DNA of 64,000 nt from Nitrococcus mobilis Nb-231 (GTDB taxonomy: Bacteria; Pseudomonadota; Gammaproteobacteria; Nitrococcales; Nitrococcaceae). The notes beneath the pieces are model-generated. The model worked only from the letters and a program-made list of their open reading frames with translations. It was not told the origin of the DNA and ran no database searches. Position 1 is the first letter of the stretch, and each line of letters opens with the position of its first letter. Positions 25,959-35,500 of this stretch are shown piece by piece. The position numbers and the translations under genes are program-made. The stretch is from positions 1,556,060-1,620,059 of the forward strand of contig NZ_CH672427.1 in assembly GCF_000153205.1 (NCBI RefSeq), written 5' to 3'.

Positions 25959-27986
25959 CTATACAAGATTACGTGGAATGGTGTAATTCCAGGACCGGCT
26001 GTAGATTCGCCGTTCTCCTTCGAAGGCATCTAAATAGGCATGGAGGTGGAAGGCATCGGCCGTGGACGTAAGCAAAGTGTAGGTGACAGTGTGCACGGTC
26101 CAGTCTCGCCGGCGCAAACCGCGCTCCCAACGCGTCTCGCCCCGAATCGAGTCGAAATCATCTGCGCGCGAGGAATAGCGCTCTACTGCCTTGACTAGAA
26201 CATCGAGCGCCAAGCTCTTGAGGCGGACGACTCCCTCGTCGTTGACTACCTCCAGCGTCGACACATCCTTGGCGAGGTCGCGGTGCACGTACCAGTTATG
26301 CAGCGGCGGCTCGACCATTGCACAAGCGATGGGCGGCGCCCCCTCAGCCTGGCCGAACGCCCGGAGCCGCTCGTCCTCTGGGCGGCGCGGCCGCACCGGT
26401 AGAATGAAGCGACTCGAACGATCGTAGAGTGTGAGCCGGACACGTTCCGGCGGCGGCCAAGCGAGTGGCCAATAGGAGGTGGAGATCGACAATCGCAACC
26501 GATGCCCGGCCGGAAAAACCTGCGCGACATCGTTCAGCTCCAGCCGAATCCGATAACGTTGTCCCGGTTCGAGCGGCGCCGGCTCTTTGTGGCTGTCCCG
26601 ATGGCACAGATTGAGAAGGCCGTAAGTCGCGCGGGTTGCCTTGTCATCCGGCGCCACGTCCGAGAGTCGGGCGGCGATCATCGCCACGGGTTTATTGGCG
26701 GAGAGCTCCAGCTCCACGACGGGCGCCCCCAGGATTTCGACCTGCTCTTCGAGCGGCAGGCTATCAAAGGTCAACGCCCCCCCATCTTCCTCGCGTTGAT
26801 CATGGGCGAGGTCAGGACCGGACGCATAGGAGCACCATTTACCCGCGAACAACCCGCACGTGAGCGGAGACTGAACGGTGAGACTGGATTCTTGTAGTGG
26901 TAAGTCGGTTTCGGCCGTAACCAATCGCCCCGGGGACAGGGGCAAATACCAGGCCCTGATCGTAGCCGACGGCCAGACCGGCTCAGCTACCCAGCGTCCC
27001 GGCCGGTGCGCGTAGCTCGTGGTCGGTGGTACGCTGTCCTGCATCCAGACTCGTAACATCGGCTCTTCGGTGAGGCCGGTATCCTTACCCAGAAGCCAGT
27101 GATCCCACCACCGCAGACACTCCTGCAGAAAGCCGATGGCCGGCCCCGGCTCAGCCAAATGGGGATACTTATGGCTCCAGGGCCCGATCAATCCTTGCCG
27201 TGGCACTTTCAGATTAGCAAGCAACCGCAGCACCGCGTTAGAGTAACCATCCGCCCAGCCGCTTGCCGCCAATATAGGCACCTCGATGGCAGTAAAGTCT
27301 TCACAGATGGAACCGTGTTCCCAATAAGGATCGCGGTGCGGATGTTCGAGCCAGGTCGCCAGCCACGGTTCGTTGGCCTCCAACCGCTCGAACCACATCG
27401 CGCGCCACCGCTCGCCCACCACCGCGGGATCCGGAGGCAGAGAGTTGTATGCGAACATGGTCGAGGCCCAAGAGAGATTATCCGCGAGCAGACACCCACC
27501 CATGTAATGCACATCATCGGCATAGCGATCATCGGTCGAGCATACGGTGACCACGGCCTTGAGCTGGGGCGGCCTCCGGGCCGCAAGCTGCAAGCCATTG
27601 AAGCCACCCCAGGAAATTCCGATCATCCCGACTGAGCCATTACACCAAGGCTGAGCTGCAATCCATTCCAGTATGGCCTCACCGTCACTCAGCTCTTGCT
27701 CTAGATACTCGTCTTTGAGCACACCGCCCGAGTCGCCGCTGCCGCGCAAGTCGACCCGCACACTGGCATAGCCGTGCCCGGCGAAATAAGGGTGCATGGT
27801 CGCATCCCGAAACGCGGTACCATCACGGCGACGATACGGGATGTACTCGAGTATGGCCGGCACGGGAGCCTTCTGCGCACCCTCGGGCAACCATAGGCGA
27901 GCCGCGAGCTCGACCCCGTCAGTCATGGGTATCCAAACCGGATCCTGCTTTTGAACCGTATACGGAAACTCTCGGACGCGCTTCAT
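25959..27986 (-). CDS. CocE/NonD-type alpha/beta hydrolase (X-Pro dipeptidyl-peptidase-like)
   Basis: A 675-residue hydrolase of the S15/CocE superfamily. The nucleophile elbow GISWGG places the catalytic Ser at residue 125, preceded by the oxyanion region VDLRGSGDSGG (about 78-88). Residues to about 330 form the alpha/beta hydrolase core, where a late Asp and His (GPWSHKYPHLAEPG) complete the site. The remainder is the jelly-roll C-terminal domain (VAQVFPAGHRLRLSIS). No signal peptide is evident, so it is probably cytosolic. The start is supported by GGGAGAG just upstream. Relatives cleave esters or acyl-Pro peptides; the substrate is unknown. Confidence 0.85.
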   Translation of the reverse strand: MKRVREFPYTVQKQDPVWIPMTDGVELAARLWLPEGAQKAPVPAILEYIPYRRRDGTAFRDATMHPYFAGHGYASVRVDLRGSGDSGGVLKDEYLEQELSDGEAILEWIAAQPWCNGSVGMIGISWGGFNGLQLAARRPPQLKAVVTVCSTDDRYADDVHYMGGCLLADNLSWASTMFAYNSLPPDPAVVGERWRAMWFERLEANEPWLATWLEHPHRDPYWEHGSICEDFTAIEVPILAASGWADGYSNAVLRLLANLKVPRQGLIGPWSHKYPHLAEPGPAIGFLQECLRWWDHWLLGKDTGLTEEPMLRVWMQDSVPPTTSYAHRPGRWVAEPVWPSATIRAWYLPLSPGRLVTAETDLPLQESSLTVQSPLTCGLFAGKWCSYASGPDLAHDQREEDGGALTFDSLPLEEQVEILGAPVVELELSANKPVAMIAARLSDVAPDDKATRATYGLLNLCHRDSHKEPAPLEPGQRYRIRLELNDVAQVFPAGHRLRLSISTSYWPLAWPPPERVRLTLYDRSSRFILPVRPRRPEDERLRAFGQAEGAPPIACAMVEPPLHNWYVHRDLAKDVSTLEVVNDEGVVRLKSLALDVLVKAVERYSSRADDFDSIRGETRWERGLRRRDWTVHTVTYTLLTSTADAFHLHAYLDAFEGERRIYSRSWNYTIPRNLV

Positions 27987-28324
27987 TGCTCTCCCTTCGA
28001 TCCCGACCCACTATCACTGTGAATAAACATGCGAGCCAGAATGCGATGGTCACGGACTCGGCTTACACGAGGCAGGCGGTGGAAGACAGCCGTATATCGC
28101 CTCGAAACATCGGCAATCGGCTAACGGCTCGCGGTTGATCGAACCCTTCGCCCGGGAACAATACACAGCTATTTCCTAGGAACTCGGAGGTCTATTGCAA
28201 AAGCCACTCTGAACGCTTACCGGGGTCAATACAGGAGACACTCCCACGCACCGCCCCGGCCAGCGGCCGAGGCGGGTGCAATACGCTACGATCGACATCG
28301 GGTATGCGATGAAGCGGCTTTAGC
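27987..28324. other. Gap between CocE-type hydrolase and DUF883 gene; nothing recognised
   Basis: About 340 bases containing the upstream region of the hydrolase gene. No coding or RNA feature could be supported. Confidence 0.4.
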
Positions 28325-28651
28325 TCAGCGGCGGGTAGCGATATCCAACAGCTTCGCCAAGACAAAGCCGGCCCCTACGGCCGCAAAGACACTGGCGTAG
28401 GGATGAGCGCCTATATCTTCCTCCACCTCCGCCAGGGCGCGGCGGCCACGCTCTCGTCCCGCTTCGACGCCGCGGCGCAGTATCCGGCGCCCACGCTGGA
28501 ACTCCTCGTCCGCAGAACCGCGCACATCATCCAGCTTCTCGCTACCCAGCTCGCGCAACGTACGCGTAACGTCACTCGTATCCGCGCGCAAGCGCGCTAA
28601 ATCCGCCTTTAGCTTGTCCAATTCCTTGCGAAGATCGTCCGTAGCGGCCAT
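28325..28651 (-). CDS. DUF883 (ElaB/YqjD-like) small membrane-anchored protein
   Basis: A 108-residue protein whose first 80 residues are charged and helical (ELDKLKADLARLRADTSDVT), followed by a short C-terminal hydrophobic anchor (SVFAAVGAGFVLAKLLDI) and a basic end. This is the layout of the ElaB/YqjD/YgaM family, which in Escherichia coli associates with ribosomes at the inner membrane in stationary phase. The stop is close to the basic tail TRR. It stands apart from its functional relatives at 37.8-40.1 kb, which encode similar anchored helical proteins. Confidence 0.85.
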   Translation of the reverse strand: MAATDDLRKELDKLKADLARLRADTSDVTRTLRELGSEKLDDVRGSADEEFQRGRRILRRGVEAGRERGRRALAEVEEDIGAHPYASVFAAVGAGFVLAKLLDIATRR

Positions 28652-28838
28652 CTCAATCTCCTTCCGTTTACACGGCTTGTCAGAACAATCCCGAGCGCAG
28701 CGCTGTATTATTCGTCACATCGGTAAAGCCTGCCCAGCGCCCCGAGCCGGTCTCCGTTCTACTGGACTACGCAAACCCTCCCTGCTTCTTGTCCCTTCGG
28801 AGCGGCTTTCGGCAGTTCAAAAATCCGTTCCTACGGGT

Positions 28839-29585
28839 TTATTCGGCTAGCACCGGAATGAGAGAAGCGGTAGGCGCTTCTCTACAAACGCACCCCCCGC
28901 CCGCCTCGAGCACGCGGCCATTGAAATAGTCGTTCTCGAAAAGATAGACCACGGAATGCCCTATCTCGTTCGGATCGGCCAAGCGTCCGAGTGGGATTTT
29001 CGCCTTGATCTTGTCCAGCACTTTCGCCGGCATGGCCGCAACCATCCGAGTATTATAGAAACCAGGGGCAATAGCGGCCACCCAAATTCTATGACGGGCA
29101 AGTTCTTCGGCCCAAGTCACGGTCATGGCCGCCACACCGGCTTTAGCGGCAGTATAAGTTGGTCTGACCAATATTGCCGGCGCGAGAAATGCTGGAAATA
29201 TTGATGATCACACCCCCCGTCCACCTTCGATCATTTTGACTGCCACCTCGCAGGCGCAAAGGAATACACCGCGCAGGTCCACCTTGATCACGGCCTTCCA
29301 GCTCTCCAGGGGCATCTTACCGACCACCTTACCGTCTTCGGCCTTGACCAAAAGCATGTCGCGATTGACTCCGGCGTTGTTGACCACACCATCGACGGCG
29401 CCAAACTCATCGGCAACAGTGGCGAAAAGCCGCTCGACCGCCGCCTCGTCGGTCACATAATAGGCGGGCTCGCCGCCAGCTTCGCTGGCACAACCGCACC
29501 GTCTGCTGTAACCACTCCTCCTTCAACCCTGCGGCGGCGACCCGTGCACCCTTGGCGGCGATTATCTGCGCCATTTTTTTCCCGC
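28839..29585 (-). pseudogene. Short-chain dehydrogenase/reductase relic (FabG/PhaB-like)
   Basis: Reading across frames reconstructs an SDR: KMAQIIAAKGARVAAAGLKEE (frame one), then FGAVDGVVNNAGVNRDMLLV and FLCACEVAVKMIEGGRG (frame two), VIINISSIS, then YTAAKAGVAAM and VAAIAPGFYNTRMVAAMP (frame three). The catalytic Tyr and Lys (YTAAK) and the NNAG motif survive, but the N-terminal TGxxxGxG is lost. Frameshifts lie near 29495, in a six-C run at 29213-29218 and near 29158. The sequence continues directly out of a phaC fragment, so a deletion has joined two genes of a polyhydroxyalkanoate locus. The product is non-functional as written. Confidence 0.75.
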
Positions 29586-29588
29586 GCC

Positions 29589-29949
29589 CCCGGCCAATAG
29601 ATGGATCTTGTAGACGGAGCGCCAAGGCGCGATTTAGTCCTTGCGGGTGCCGACCACAAATATCGACAGCTCGCTGTCGCTCAAGGCCGCAGGATAGCCA
29701 TCGACCCGATAACGGACTTCGGCAAGCTGGTTGGCCAGATACAGGCGGCGCAAATACTCCGAGTGCATGCGAAACGGCATGCGCGTGCCGTTCGTGCTCC
29801 AGGCCATCAGATCGAGCGTGGGCGCGCTCGCCCATCAGATATTCCTACACCCGCTGCGACCAAATGAGATCGTTCGACTGCAAAAGCTGGAATACACCCT
29901 TCATCTGCCAGTCTCCAAGATAGCCTTGTTGCCACATGACGTCCTCTAG
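29589..29949 (-). pseudogene. phaC: 3' part of a decayed polyhydroxyalkanoate synthase gene (phaC)
   Basis: Reads EDVMWQQGYLGDWQMKGVFQ, LLQSNDLIWSQRV, a stop, EYLMGERAPTLDLMAW (with one frameshift), RMPFRMHSEYLRRLYLANQL, AEVRYRVDGYPAALSDSELS, then a stop and APWRSVYKIHLLAG. These match the conserved central and C-terminal part of class I PHA synthase. Two in-frame stops and a frameshift show decay. The upstream part lies at 32195-32440, separated by the serine-recombinase element. Joining the two flanks restores RFLEDVMW in the phaC frame, which locates the insertion point precisely. Confidence 0.75.
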
Positions 29950-31608
29950 ACACCCTGAACGCAAAAGGTAACTTTGGTCGGGGATCGTCACATTGCCATT
30001 GGAGGGTGGCGGTTGGGTGCTGGCCGAAGGCGTAGTTGGTTGCGCCGGGATCGAGTGGCGGATGGTGATAGTATCATCATCAACCAAGACCTCCTTAACC
30101 AGCAAGCGGACGATTCTCTGGCGGTCACTGATTTCCAAAGTCTCTGCCGATTCCCGCAGTCGCTGGAGGAAAGCGGTCAATGTTTCGGCCAAACGCAGGA
30201 ACGACATGCGGTCGGCGGCCTGACTGAAGATTGCCTGCAGCTCGGATTTCAATCCCTGTTCGCGGGCCCGCAGTTCGGGCATGCGGCCTCGCAGTTCGTC
30301 CAAAGACACGAGGTCTTCCTGGTAGGCGGTCACCAGGCGGTCCATGCTTTTGCTCAGGCGCGTGAGGTCGCGTTCGACAGCGTCCTGGCGTTTCTTCGTC
30401 GGTTCACTCGCACGGGCCGCATCCAGGCGGCGGTCAAGCTCGGCGTTGATGAGCCCCGGATCGGCGATCAGCCGCATCACCTCCTGCCACACGATGTGGT
30501 CGAGCAGGTCCTGGCGGATCGGGCGACTGTCGCACACGGATCCGCCGAGATGACGCCAGCCATCCGAACCCAGGCAGCGGTAATAGTGGATTTTGCGTGC
30601 ACTCGTGCGGGTCGACGCGCGGTAGAGCGCGTAGCCGCATTTGCGGCACGAGACCAAGCCCTGCACAAGGCTGGGCTCGATGGTCCGGCGCGGTGCGAAA
30701 CGCTTGTTGTCGGCCAAGCGCTCGGCCGCCAAAGCGAAGGTTTCCTCGCTGACAAGGGCGGGGACCGGCACTTCGATCCATTCCTCGCGCGGCCGCTCAT
30801 GTGCGCTGGTCTTTTCACCATGGACCGACCGACCCGACAGACGGAATGGCTTGGTCACCTTTTGCCTCGGCCCGACCTGTGTCTTGTTGAAGCAGGCGGT
30901 GCCCTTATAGGCGGGATTGCGCAACATCCCCCACACGACCGAACGCTCCCAACGGGTCACTCGCCGGCGTGTCGGAGGGCCCATCTCCCGCAACAGCCGG
31001 GCGATGGCGCCGATGCTCAGACCGTCGACGGTGTATTTCTCAAACACCAGCCGCACGACTGCCGCCTCGGCGGCATCGATCTCGTAACGCGCCGGCGTTT
31101 CGGGCATCTTGCGAATGTAGCGATAGCCGTAGGGCGCCCCGCCAAGCACAGAGATCTCGCCCGATTTGGCGCGGTGACGCTTGCCACGGCGGGAGCGTTC
31201 GAGAATCTGGGCGCGTTCGTACTCGGCGATCATCCCTTGGAATTGCAGCATGAGCTGATCTTCGGGCGTGGCGGAATGCGGCGCCTTGATGAAGATGGCT
31301 TCGACACCATGGCGGGCGAACTCTTCGGTCAGCAGAACCTGATAGGCATACTTTCTGCTCAGCCGATCCGGCGAGTGGATGAGCACTGCTTGGATTTGGC
31401 CCTCGGCCGCGAGGTCGCGCAGCCGCTCCAAGCCGGGCCGCAGCAGGCTGGCGCCGCTGAAACCTTCGTCCTCGATTATCCATTCATCGGGTACGGTGAA
31501 CCCCTGCTCGCGGGCGAACTCGATCAATGCCGCGGTTTGGCTGGCGATCGTGTTCGCTCCCTTCTGTTGGTCGGAGGATACCCGGGCATAAATCGCGGCG
31601 ATCTTCAT
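29845..31608 (-). CDS. Large serine recombinase, C-terminus running into phaC
   Basis: A 587-residue site-specific recombinase. Residues 1-145 are the resolvase catalytic domain, starting MKIAAIYARVSSDQQKGANT with the nucleophilic Ser near residue 10. LIHSPDRLSRKYAYQ and the helix E region follow. Residues about 165-260 are the recombinase domain (VWGMLRNPAYKGTA), and about 315-365 a zinc-ribbon domain (GLVSCRKCGYALYR with a later Cys). A coiled coil lies at 400-470. The start has a GGGAGGGGAG ribosome site. The last 28 residues are not recombinase: the frame crosses the element's end repeat (YLLRSG) and continues into phaC sequence until a stop at 29845. Probably active, as no break is seen. 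Confidence 0.88.
   Translation of the reverse strand: MKIAAIYARVSSDQQKGANTIASQTAALIEFAREQGFTVPDEWIIEDEGFSGASLLRPGLERLRDLAAEGQIQAVLIHSPDRLSRKYAYQVLLTEEFARHGVEAIFIKAPHSATPEDQLMLQFQGMIAEYERAQILERSRRGKRHRAKSGEISVLGGAPYGYRYIRKMPETPARYEIDAAEAAVVRLVFEKYTVDGLSIGAIARLLREMGPPTRRRVTRWERSVVWGMLRNPAYKGTACFNKTQVGPRQKVTKPFRLSGRSVHGEKTSAHERPREEWIEVPVPALVSEETFALAAERLADNKRFAPRRTIEPSLVQGLVSCRKCGYALYRASTRTSARKIHYYRCLGSDGWRHLGGSVCDSRPIRQDLLDHIVWQEVMRLIADPGLINAELDRRLDAARASEPTKKRQDAVERDLTRLSKSMDRLVTAYQEDLVSLDELRGRMPELRAREQGLKSELQAIFSQAADRMSFLRLAETLTAFLQRLRESAETLEISDRQRIVRLLVKEVLVDDDTITIRHSIPAQPTTPSASTQPPPSNGNVTIPDQSYLLRSGCLEDVMWQQGYLGDWQMKGVFQLLQSNDLIWSQRV
29953..29977 (+). repeat. Inverted repeat, left end of the serine-recombinase element
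   Basis: Read on the plus strand it begins ccctgaacgcaaaaggtaac. It pairs with 32163-32187 with two mismatches. On the minus strand it also encodes the end of the recombinase (YLLRSG). Confidence 0.75.
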
Positions 31609-31762
31609 CGCTCCCCTCCCTTACGCACGGTCCCACACCGGCGACACGGACCCGCTCCGGTACCAAAATCCCATAGACCTGTTCCAGTTTGACGGCGAGG
31701 AGACGGTCAAACGCATGCTCGAGACGGACGCTGCGATCACTGGCGCCGCGCCGGTCAGCCAT
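31484..31762 (-). CDS. Possible small protein between the DNA-binding gene and the recombinase
   Basis: A 92-codon frame starting MADRRGASDRSVRLEHAFDR just inside the end of the upstream gene. The first 50 residues have a plausible amphipathic composition (LAVKLEQVYGILVPERVR), but the rest overlaps the recombinase start in another frame and looks like a shadow. It may be a real element-encoded small protein with a late stop, or chance. Function unknown. Confidence 0.3.
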   Translation of the reverse strand: MADRRGASDRSVRLEHAFDRLLAVKLEQVYGILVPERVRVAGVGPCVREGSDEDRRDLCPGILRPTEGSEHDRQPNRGIDRVRPRAGVHRTR

Positions 31763-32084
31763 TGCCGCCGGCTTCGTCGAGAAACGCGCGCAGCGCCCGA
31801 CTGACCATGTCGCTGATCGTCGTCTCCTCGGCCGCAGCCCGCGTTCGAATCGCGTCGACCAAACTGGGCGGAAGCTTGAACGTCACGGCCGTCGTTGGCT
31901 CGGTCACTGGCACCGGCCGGCCGATTGCCTGGGCCGCCTCGATGTAGCGATAGGCCTGACGTCGGGACAGCGTGAATTGGCGCGACAACAACACGGCAGC
32001 CTCCGCCACCTTCAGCCCACGCGCGAGCAACCCATAGGCCGCATTGAGACGTTGCGCCTTCTGCGTATCGGTCGATCGCGACAT
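31755..32084 (-). CDS. Small DNA-binding-type protein of the recombinase element
   Basis: A 109-residue protein. Residues 10-55 look like a helix-turn-helix (AAYGLLARGLKVAEAAVLLS, then LSRRQAYRYIEAA). Residues 65-105 resemble a ribbon-helix-helix (AVTFKLPPSLVDAIRTRAA then ISDMVSRALRAFLDEAG). It lies upstream of the recombinase on the same strand, inside the inverted repeats, so it probably regulates the recombinase or directs recombination. The ribosome site before 32084 is weak. Family name not assigned; the dual fold reading is inference. Confidence 0.7.
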   Translation of the reverse strand: MSRSTDTQKAQRLNAAYGLLARGLKVAEAAVLLSRQFTLSRRQAYRYIEAAQAIGRPVPVTEPTTAVTFKLPPSLVDAIRTRAAAEETTISDMVSRALRAFLDEAGGNG

Positions 32085-32162
32085 ATGACATACGTATATT
32101 ACCTCCTGAGACGCAAATCAAGCACAGAACGGGAACGGTCGAGCGGGATTGTCCGATCGAAG

Positions 32163-32187
32163 CCGAAGTTACCCTTTGCGTTCAGGG
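32163..32187 (-). repeat. Inverted repeat, right end of the serine-recombinase element
   Basis: Read on the minus strand it begins ccctgaacgcaaagggtaac, matching the left end with two mismatches out of 25. Confidence 0.75.
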
Positions 32188-32194
32188 CGTGTTG

Positions 32195-32440
32195 GAAACG
32201 AACCTGGCTGTCATCGCTGAACAGATCAGCTCACCCACCTCCTCGAAATCAGTCAACGTGGCAAACAAGGATAGGCTCGCCAACTAATCGTCTCTCCGTT
32301 GCGGGCCAGCGCCGCTACGGCGATCGAGAGCAGCATCCCGCCCAAACCATAGCCCACGGCGTGCACTTTAATGCGCTTACCCTTGCGCAAGCAGATACCG
32401 GCACGGAGTTATCCTCCGCCCGGTATCTAGAGCCTTTCTG
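32195..32440 (-). pseudogene. phaC: 5' side fragment of the decayed phaC, active-site region
   Basis: Reads ICLRKGKRIKVHAVGYGLGG and MLLSIAVAALARNGE, then after frameshifts SLSLFATLTDFEEVGEL and SDDSQVRF, up to the recombinase element. In intact PHA synthases the lipase-like box is GYCxGG with the catalytic Cys; here it is GYGLGG, so the nucleophile is lost. The 5' part of the gene beyond about 32440 is missing. Together with 29589-29949 this forms one interrupted, decayed gene. Confidence 0.7.
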
Positions 32441-32567
32441 TTCTAGCATACAGTATCGATGGGGCCTTACCGCCACCCTTACCAATGTTCAAAAACCGAA
32501 TCACGTTCCCCAGGCCGGCGGCCAGGCTCTGGTCGCTAAACGAGCCGCAACTGAGGACAAACGCCGC

Positions 32568-35500
32568 ATGATGAGCAATAGAAACTCTGAGGTGCCGCAG
32601 CCGGCGGGGGACATCCCGAAGAAGCGGTGCGCAGGCGGATCGTTGCCGATCGTCGGCATCGGCGCCTCGGCCGGCGGACTGGAAGCGCTCATGGCGCTAC
32701 TCGAGCAGCTGCCGCCCGATACGGACATGGGATTCGTGCTGGTGCAGCATCTGGATCCACAGCACGACAGCACGCTCACCCAGCTTCTGAGCCGCGCCAC
32801 GTCACTGCCGGTGCGCGCGGCCACGGATAACCTCCGGGTAGAAGCCGATCACGTTTATGTGATCACCCCTAACACCAGCCTCGGTATCACCGGGGGCGTG
32901 CTAAAGGTACAGCCACTCCCGCAGGGGCGCGTGTTGCACCGGCCGATCGACGCCTTTTTCGAGGCGCTGGCGCAAGATCAGCGCGAATGGGCCATCGGCG
33001 TAGTGCTCTCCGGTACGGCGAGCGACGGCAGGTTGGGCCTGGAAGCGATCAAGACCGCGGGTGGAGTCACTTTCGTGCAGGGTGATTCGGCCCGTTACGC
33101 CTCGATGCCCCGCAGCGCCGTGGCGGCCGGCTGCGTAGATTTCGTTCTTACGCCGGCGCGCATCGCCCAGGAGCTCGCCCGAATTGCGCGCCACCTTTAT
33201 GCCGTGGAGCACCCCTGCGCACCAGACGCACCCGTGCAAGACGATGCAGCCGCGGCGGCGGCGCACGGGGACGAGCAGAGCACGCCGCTTTCGGACGCGC
33301 GGCCTGCTGGCCGGGAGCGGGCCGAGTCAAAGCGTGCGCAGGAGGATTATCGGAAAATCCTGCGGCTCCTGCGCGACCACGCCGGGATAGATTTCTCACT
33401 CTACCGCGCCAGTACCATTCAGAGGCGCATCTCCCGGCGCCTAGTGCTCAACACGCAGAACACGCTGGAGGAGTATGCCCGTTTCCTGCGTGGCAACGCC
33501 CAAGAGCTCGATGCGCTCTACTCGGACATGCTCGTCAGCGTGACCGGCTTCTTCCGCGACGCCAAAACCTTCGACACGCTGCAGCACGAGATTCTGCCAA
33601 AGCTCCTCAGGCAGCCGGGCGACGATCCGCTGCGCGTCTGGGTGCTCGGCTGCTCCACCGGGCAGGAAGCGTATTCGCTTGCCATCGCCTACGTGGAAGC
33701 GGCGGAGCAGGCCCCGCGCTTGCGCAAGCTCCAAATCTTCGCCACCGACCTCAACGACGCGCTGCTGGACAAGGCCCGCCAAGGCCTCTATGCCAGGAGT
33801 CTTACCCAGGACATCACCCCGGAGCGCCTACAGCGGTTCTTCGTCGAAGAAGAAAATGGCTATCGCATCAGCAAGGCGCTGCGCGAAATGGTGGTGTTCG
33901 CCCGGCAGAACCTCATCAGCGACCCACCGTTTTCACAAATGGACCTCATCAGCTGCCGCAACCTGCTGATCTATCTTGAGTCGAACCTGCAGAAGAAGGT
34001 ATTGCTGACACTCCATTACGCGCTGAAACCGCAGCGCTTCCTGCTGCTGGGCGCCTCGGAATCCGGCGGCGGCTTCACCGATCTGTTCGAGCCGATCGAC
34101 AAAAAGCACAAGATCTATATCAAGAAAGCCGGCCCAATGCCGGCCTTTCAGCGTTCGCTGCGCAAGGAGCGCAGCGAACGCTCCCTGCCCTTCCTGCCGA
34201 CAGGGCAAGAGGCAGCAGCGGAGGATTTGCGCGGCGAACTCAACGCTCAACGTGAAGCGGACCGGATCGTGGTCAACCGGTTCGGCCCGCCCGGCGTGCT
34301 CGTCAACGACAAGCTGCAAGTCCTGCAATTCCGCGGTTCGACCGGCGCCTACCTCGCGCCGCCGAGCGGCAAGGCAAGCTTCGACGTGCTCAGGATAGCG
34401 CGTTATGACTTGAAGCTGGCGCTGCGCGCCGCGATCACGCAAGCGACGCTGGCAAATGACTCCGCCCGCAGGGACGGCGTGCAGATCGAGCAAAACGGCG
34501 AGATACGGCGAGTGAACGTGGAAGTCATTCCGCTCAAAAACCTGCGCGAGCGCTGCTTGCTGATTCTATTTGAGGACGCGGGTGCGGGGGAACGGCTACC
34601 GCTGCCCGATCGCCAATCGCCGCGCGGCGCCCGCTTGCCACGCGACGAGGCAGCCAAGCGCATCGCCGAGCTCGAAACCGAGCTCGCCGAGACGCGCGAC
34701 TACCTGCAATCGATGCAGGAATGGCATGAGGCGGCCAACGAGGAAGTCCAATCCGCTAACGAAGAGCTGCAGAGCATCAACGAGGAGCTGGAGACCTCTA
34801 AAGAAGAACTTGAGTCTTCCAACGAAGAGCTCGCCACCGTCAACGAGGAAATGGCCAATCGCAACACCGAGCTCAACCGCCTCAACAACGACCTGGCCAA
34901 TCTCCAAACCTCGACCGGGCTCGCCATCGTGCTGCTCGGTCGCGATCTGACCGTCCGCCGCTTTACCGAGCAGGCGGGAGAGCAGCTCGGCCTGCTGGCC
35001 AGCGACGTGGGCCGGCCCATCGACCACATCCGGCACAACCTGGTTCTGGACCCTGTCGCCGGCGAAGCCTCCTCGCTCGACCTGGAACGCCTCGCCGACG
35101 AGGCCATCGCCCATGTACGCGAGGTGGTTCGCGAGGTGCGGGACTCAGCCAGGCGCTGGTATTCCCTGCACATACGCCCCTATCTGACACTGGATAACAA
35201 GCTGGACGGCGCGGTGTTGGTGCTGTTGGACATCGACGCGCGCAAACGCAGCGAGTTGGCCATCGCCGAGGCACGCGACTACGCCGAAAACATCATCGAT
35301 ACCGTGCGCGAGCCTTTGCTCGTGCTCGACGAGCGGCTGCACGCCGAAAGGGCCAACCGTGCATTCTATCGCACCTTCGGCGTCAGACGCACCGAGACAC
35401 TCGGCCGATGCCTCTACGAGCTCGGCAATCGTCAATGGGATATCCCGCGCCTGCGCGAGCTGATGGAGCAAATCCTACCGCAGAATGTTCCCGTGGAGGA

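Larger units (their letters stand above)
29950..32194 (-). mobile_element. Serine-recombinase element with 25-nt terminal inverted repeats, inserted in phaC
   Basis: About 2.24 kb. It is bounded by imperfect inverted repeats (29953-29977 and 32163-32187; 23 of 25 positions agree, both starting ccctgaacgcaaa when read inward). It carries a large serine recombinase gene and an upstream small DNA-binding-type gene. The flanks rejoin to a continuous phaC frame without an obvious target duplication, as expected for serine-recombinase integration rather than DDE transposition. I do not recognise it as a named element. Confidence 0.7.

Noticed and set aside
29974..31692. 572-codon plus-strand frame opposite the serine recombinase.
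   Set aside because: Antisense shadow; the minus strand shows the full recombinase domain order and a good start.
31689..32200. Reading the recombinase element as an IS607-type transposon.
   Set aside because: No TnpB-type gene is present and the recombinase is of the large type with recombinase and zinc-ribbon domains.
31689..32567. A long open frame extends about 290 codons upstream of the CheB-CheR-kinase gene.
   Set aside because: It lies over the recombinase element's genes on the opposite strand and over phaC remnants. It shows no domain, and a proper start with a ribosome site exists at 32568.
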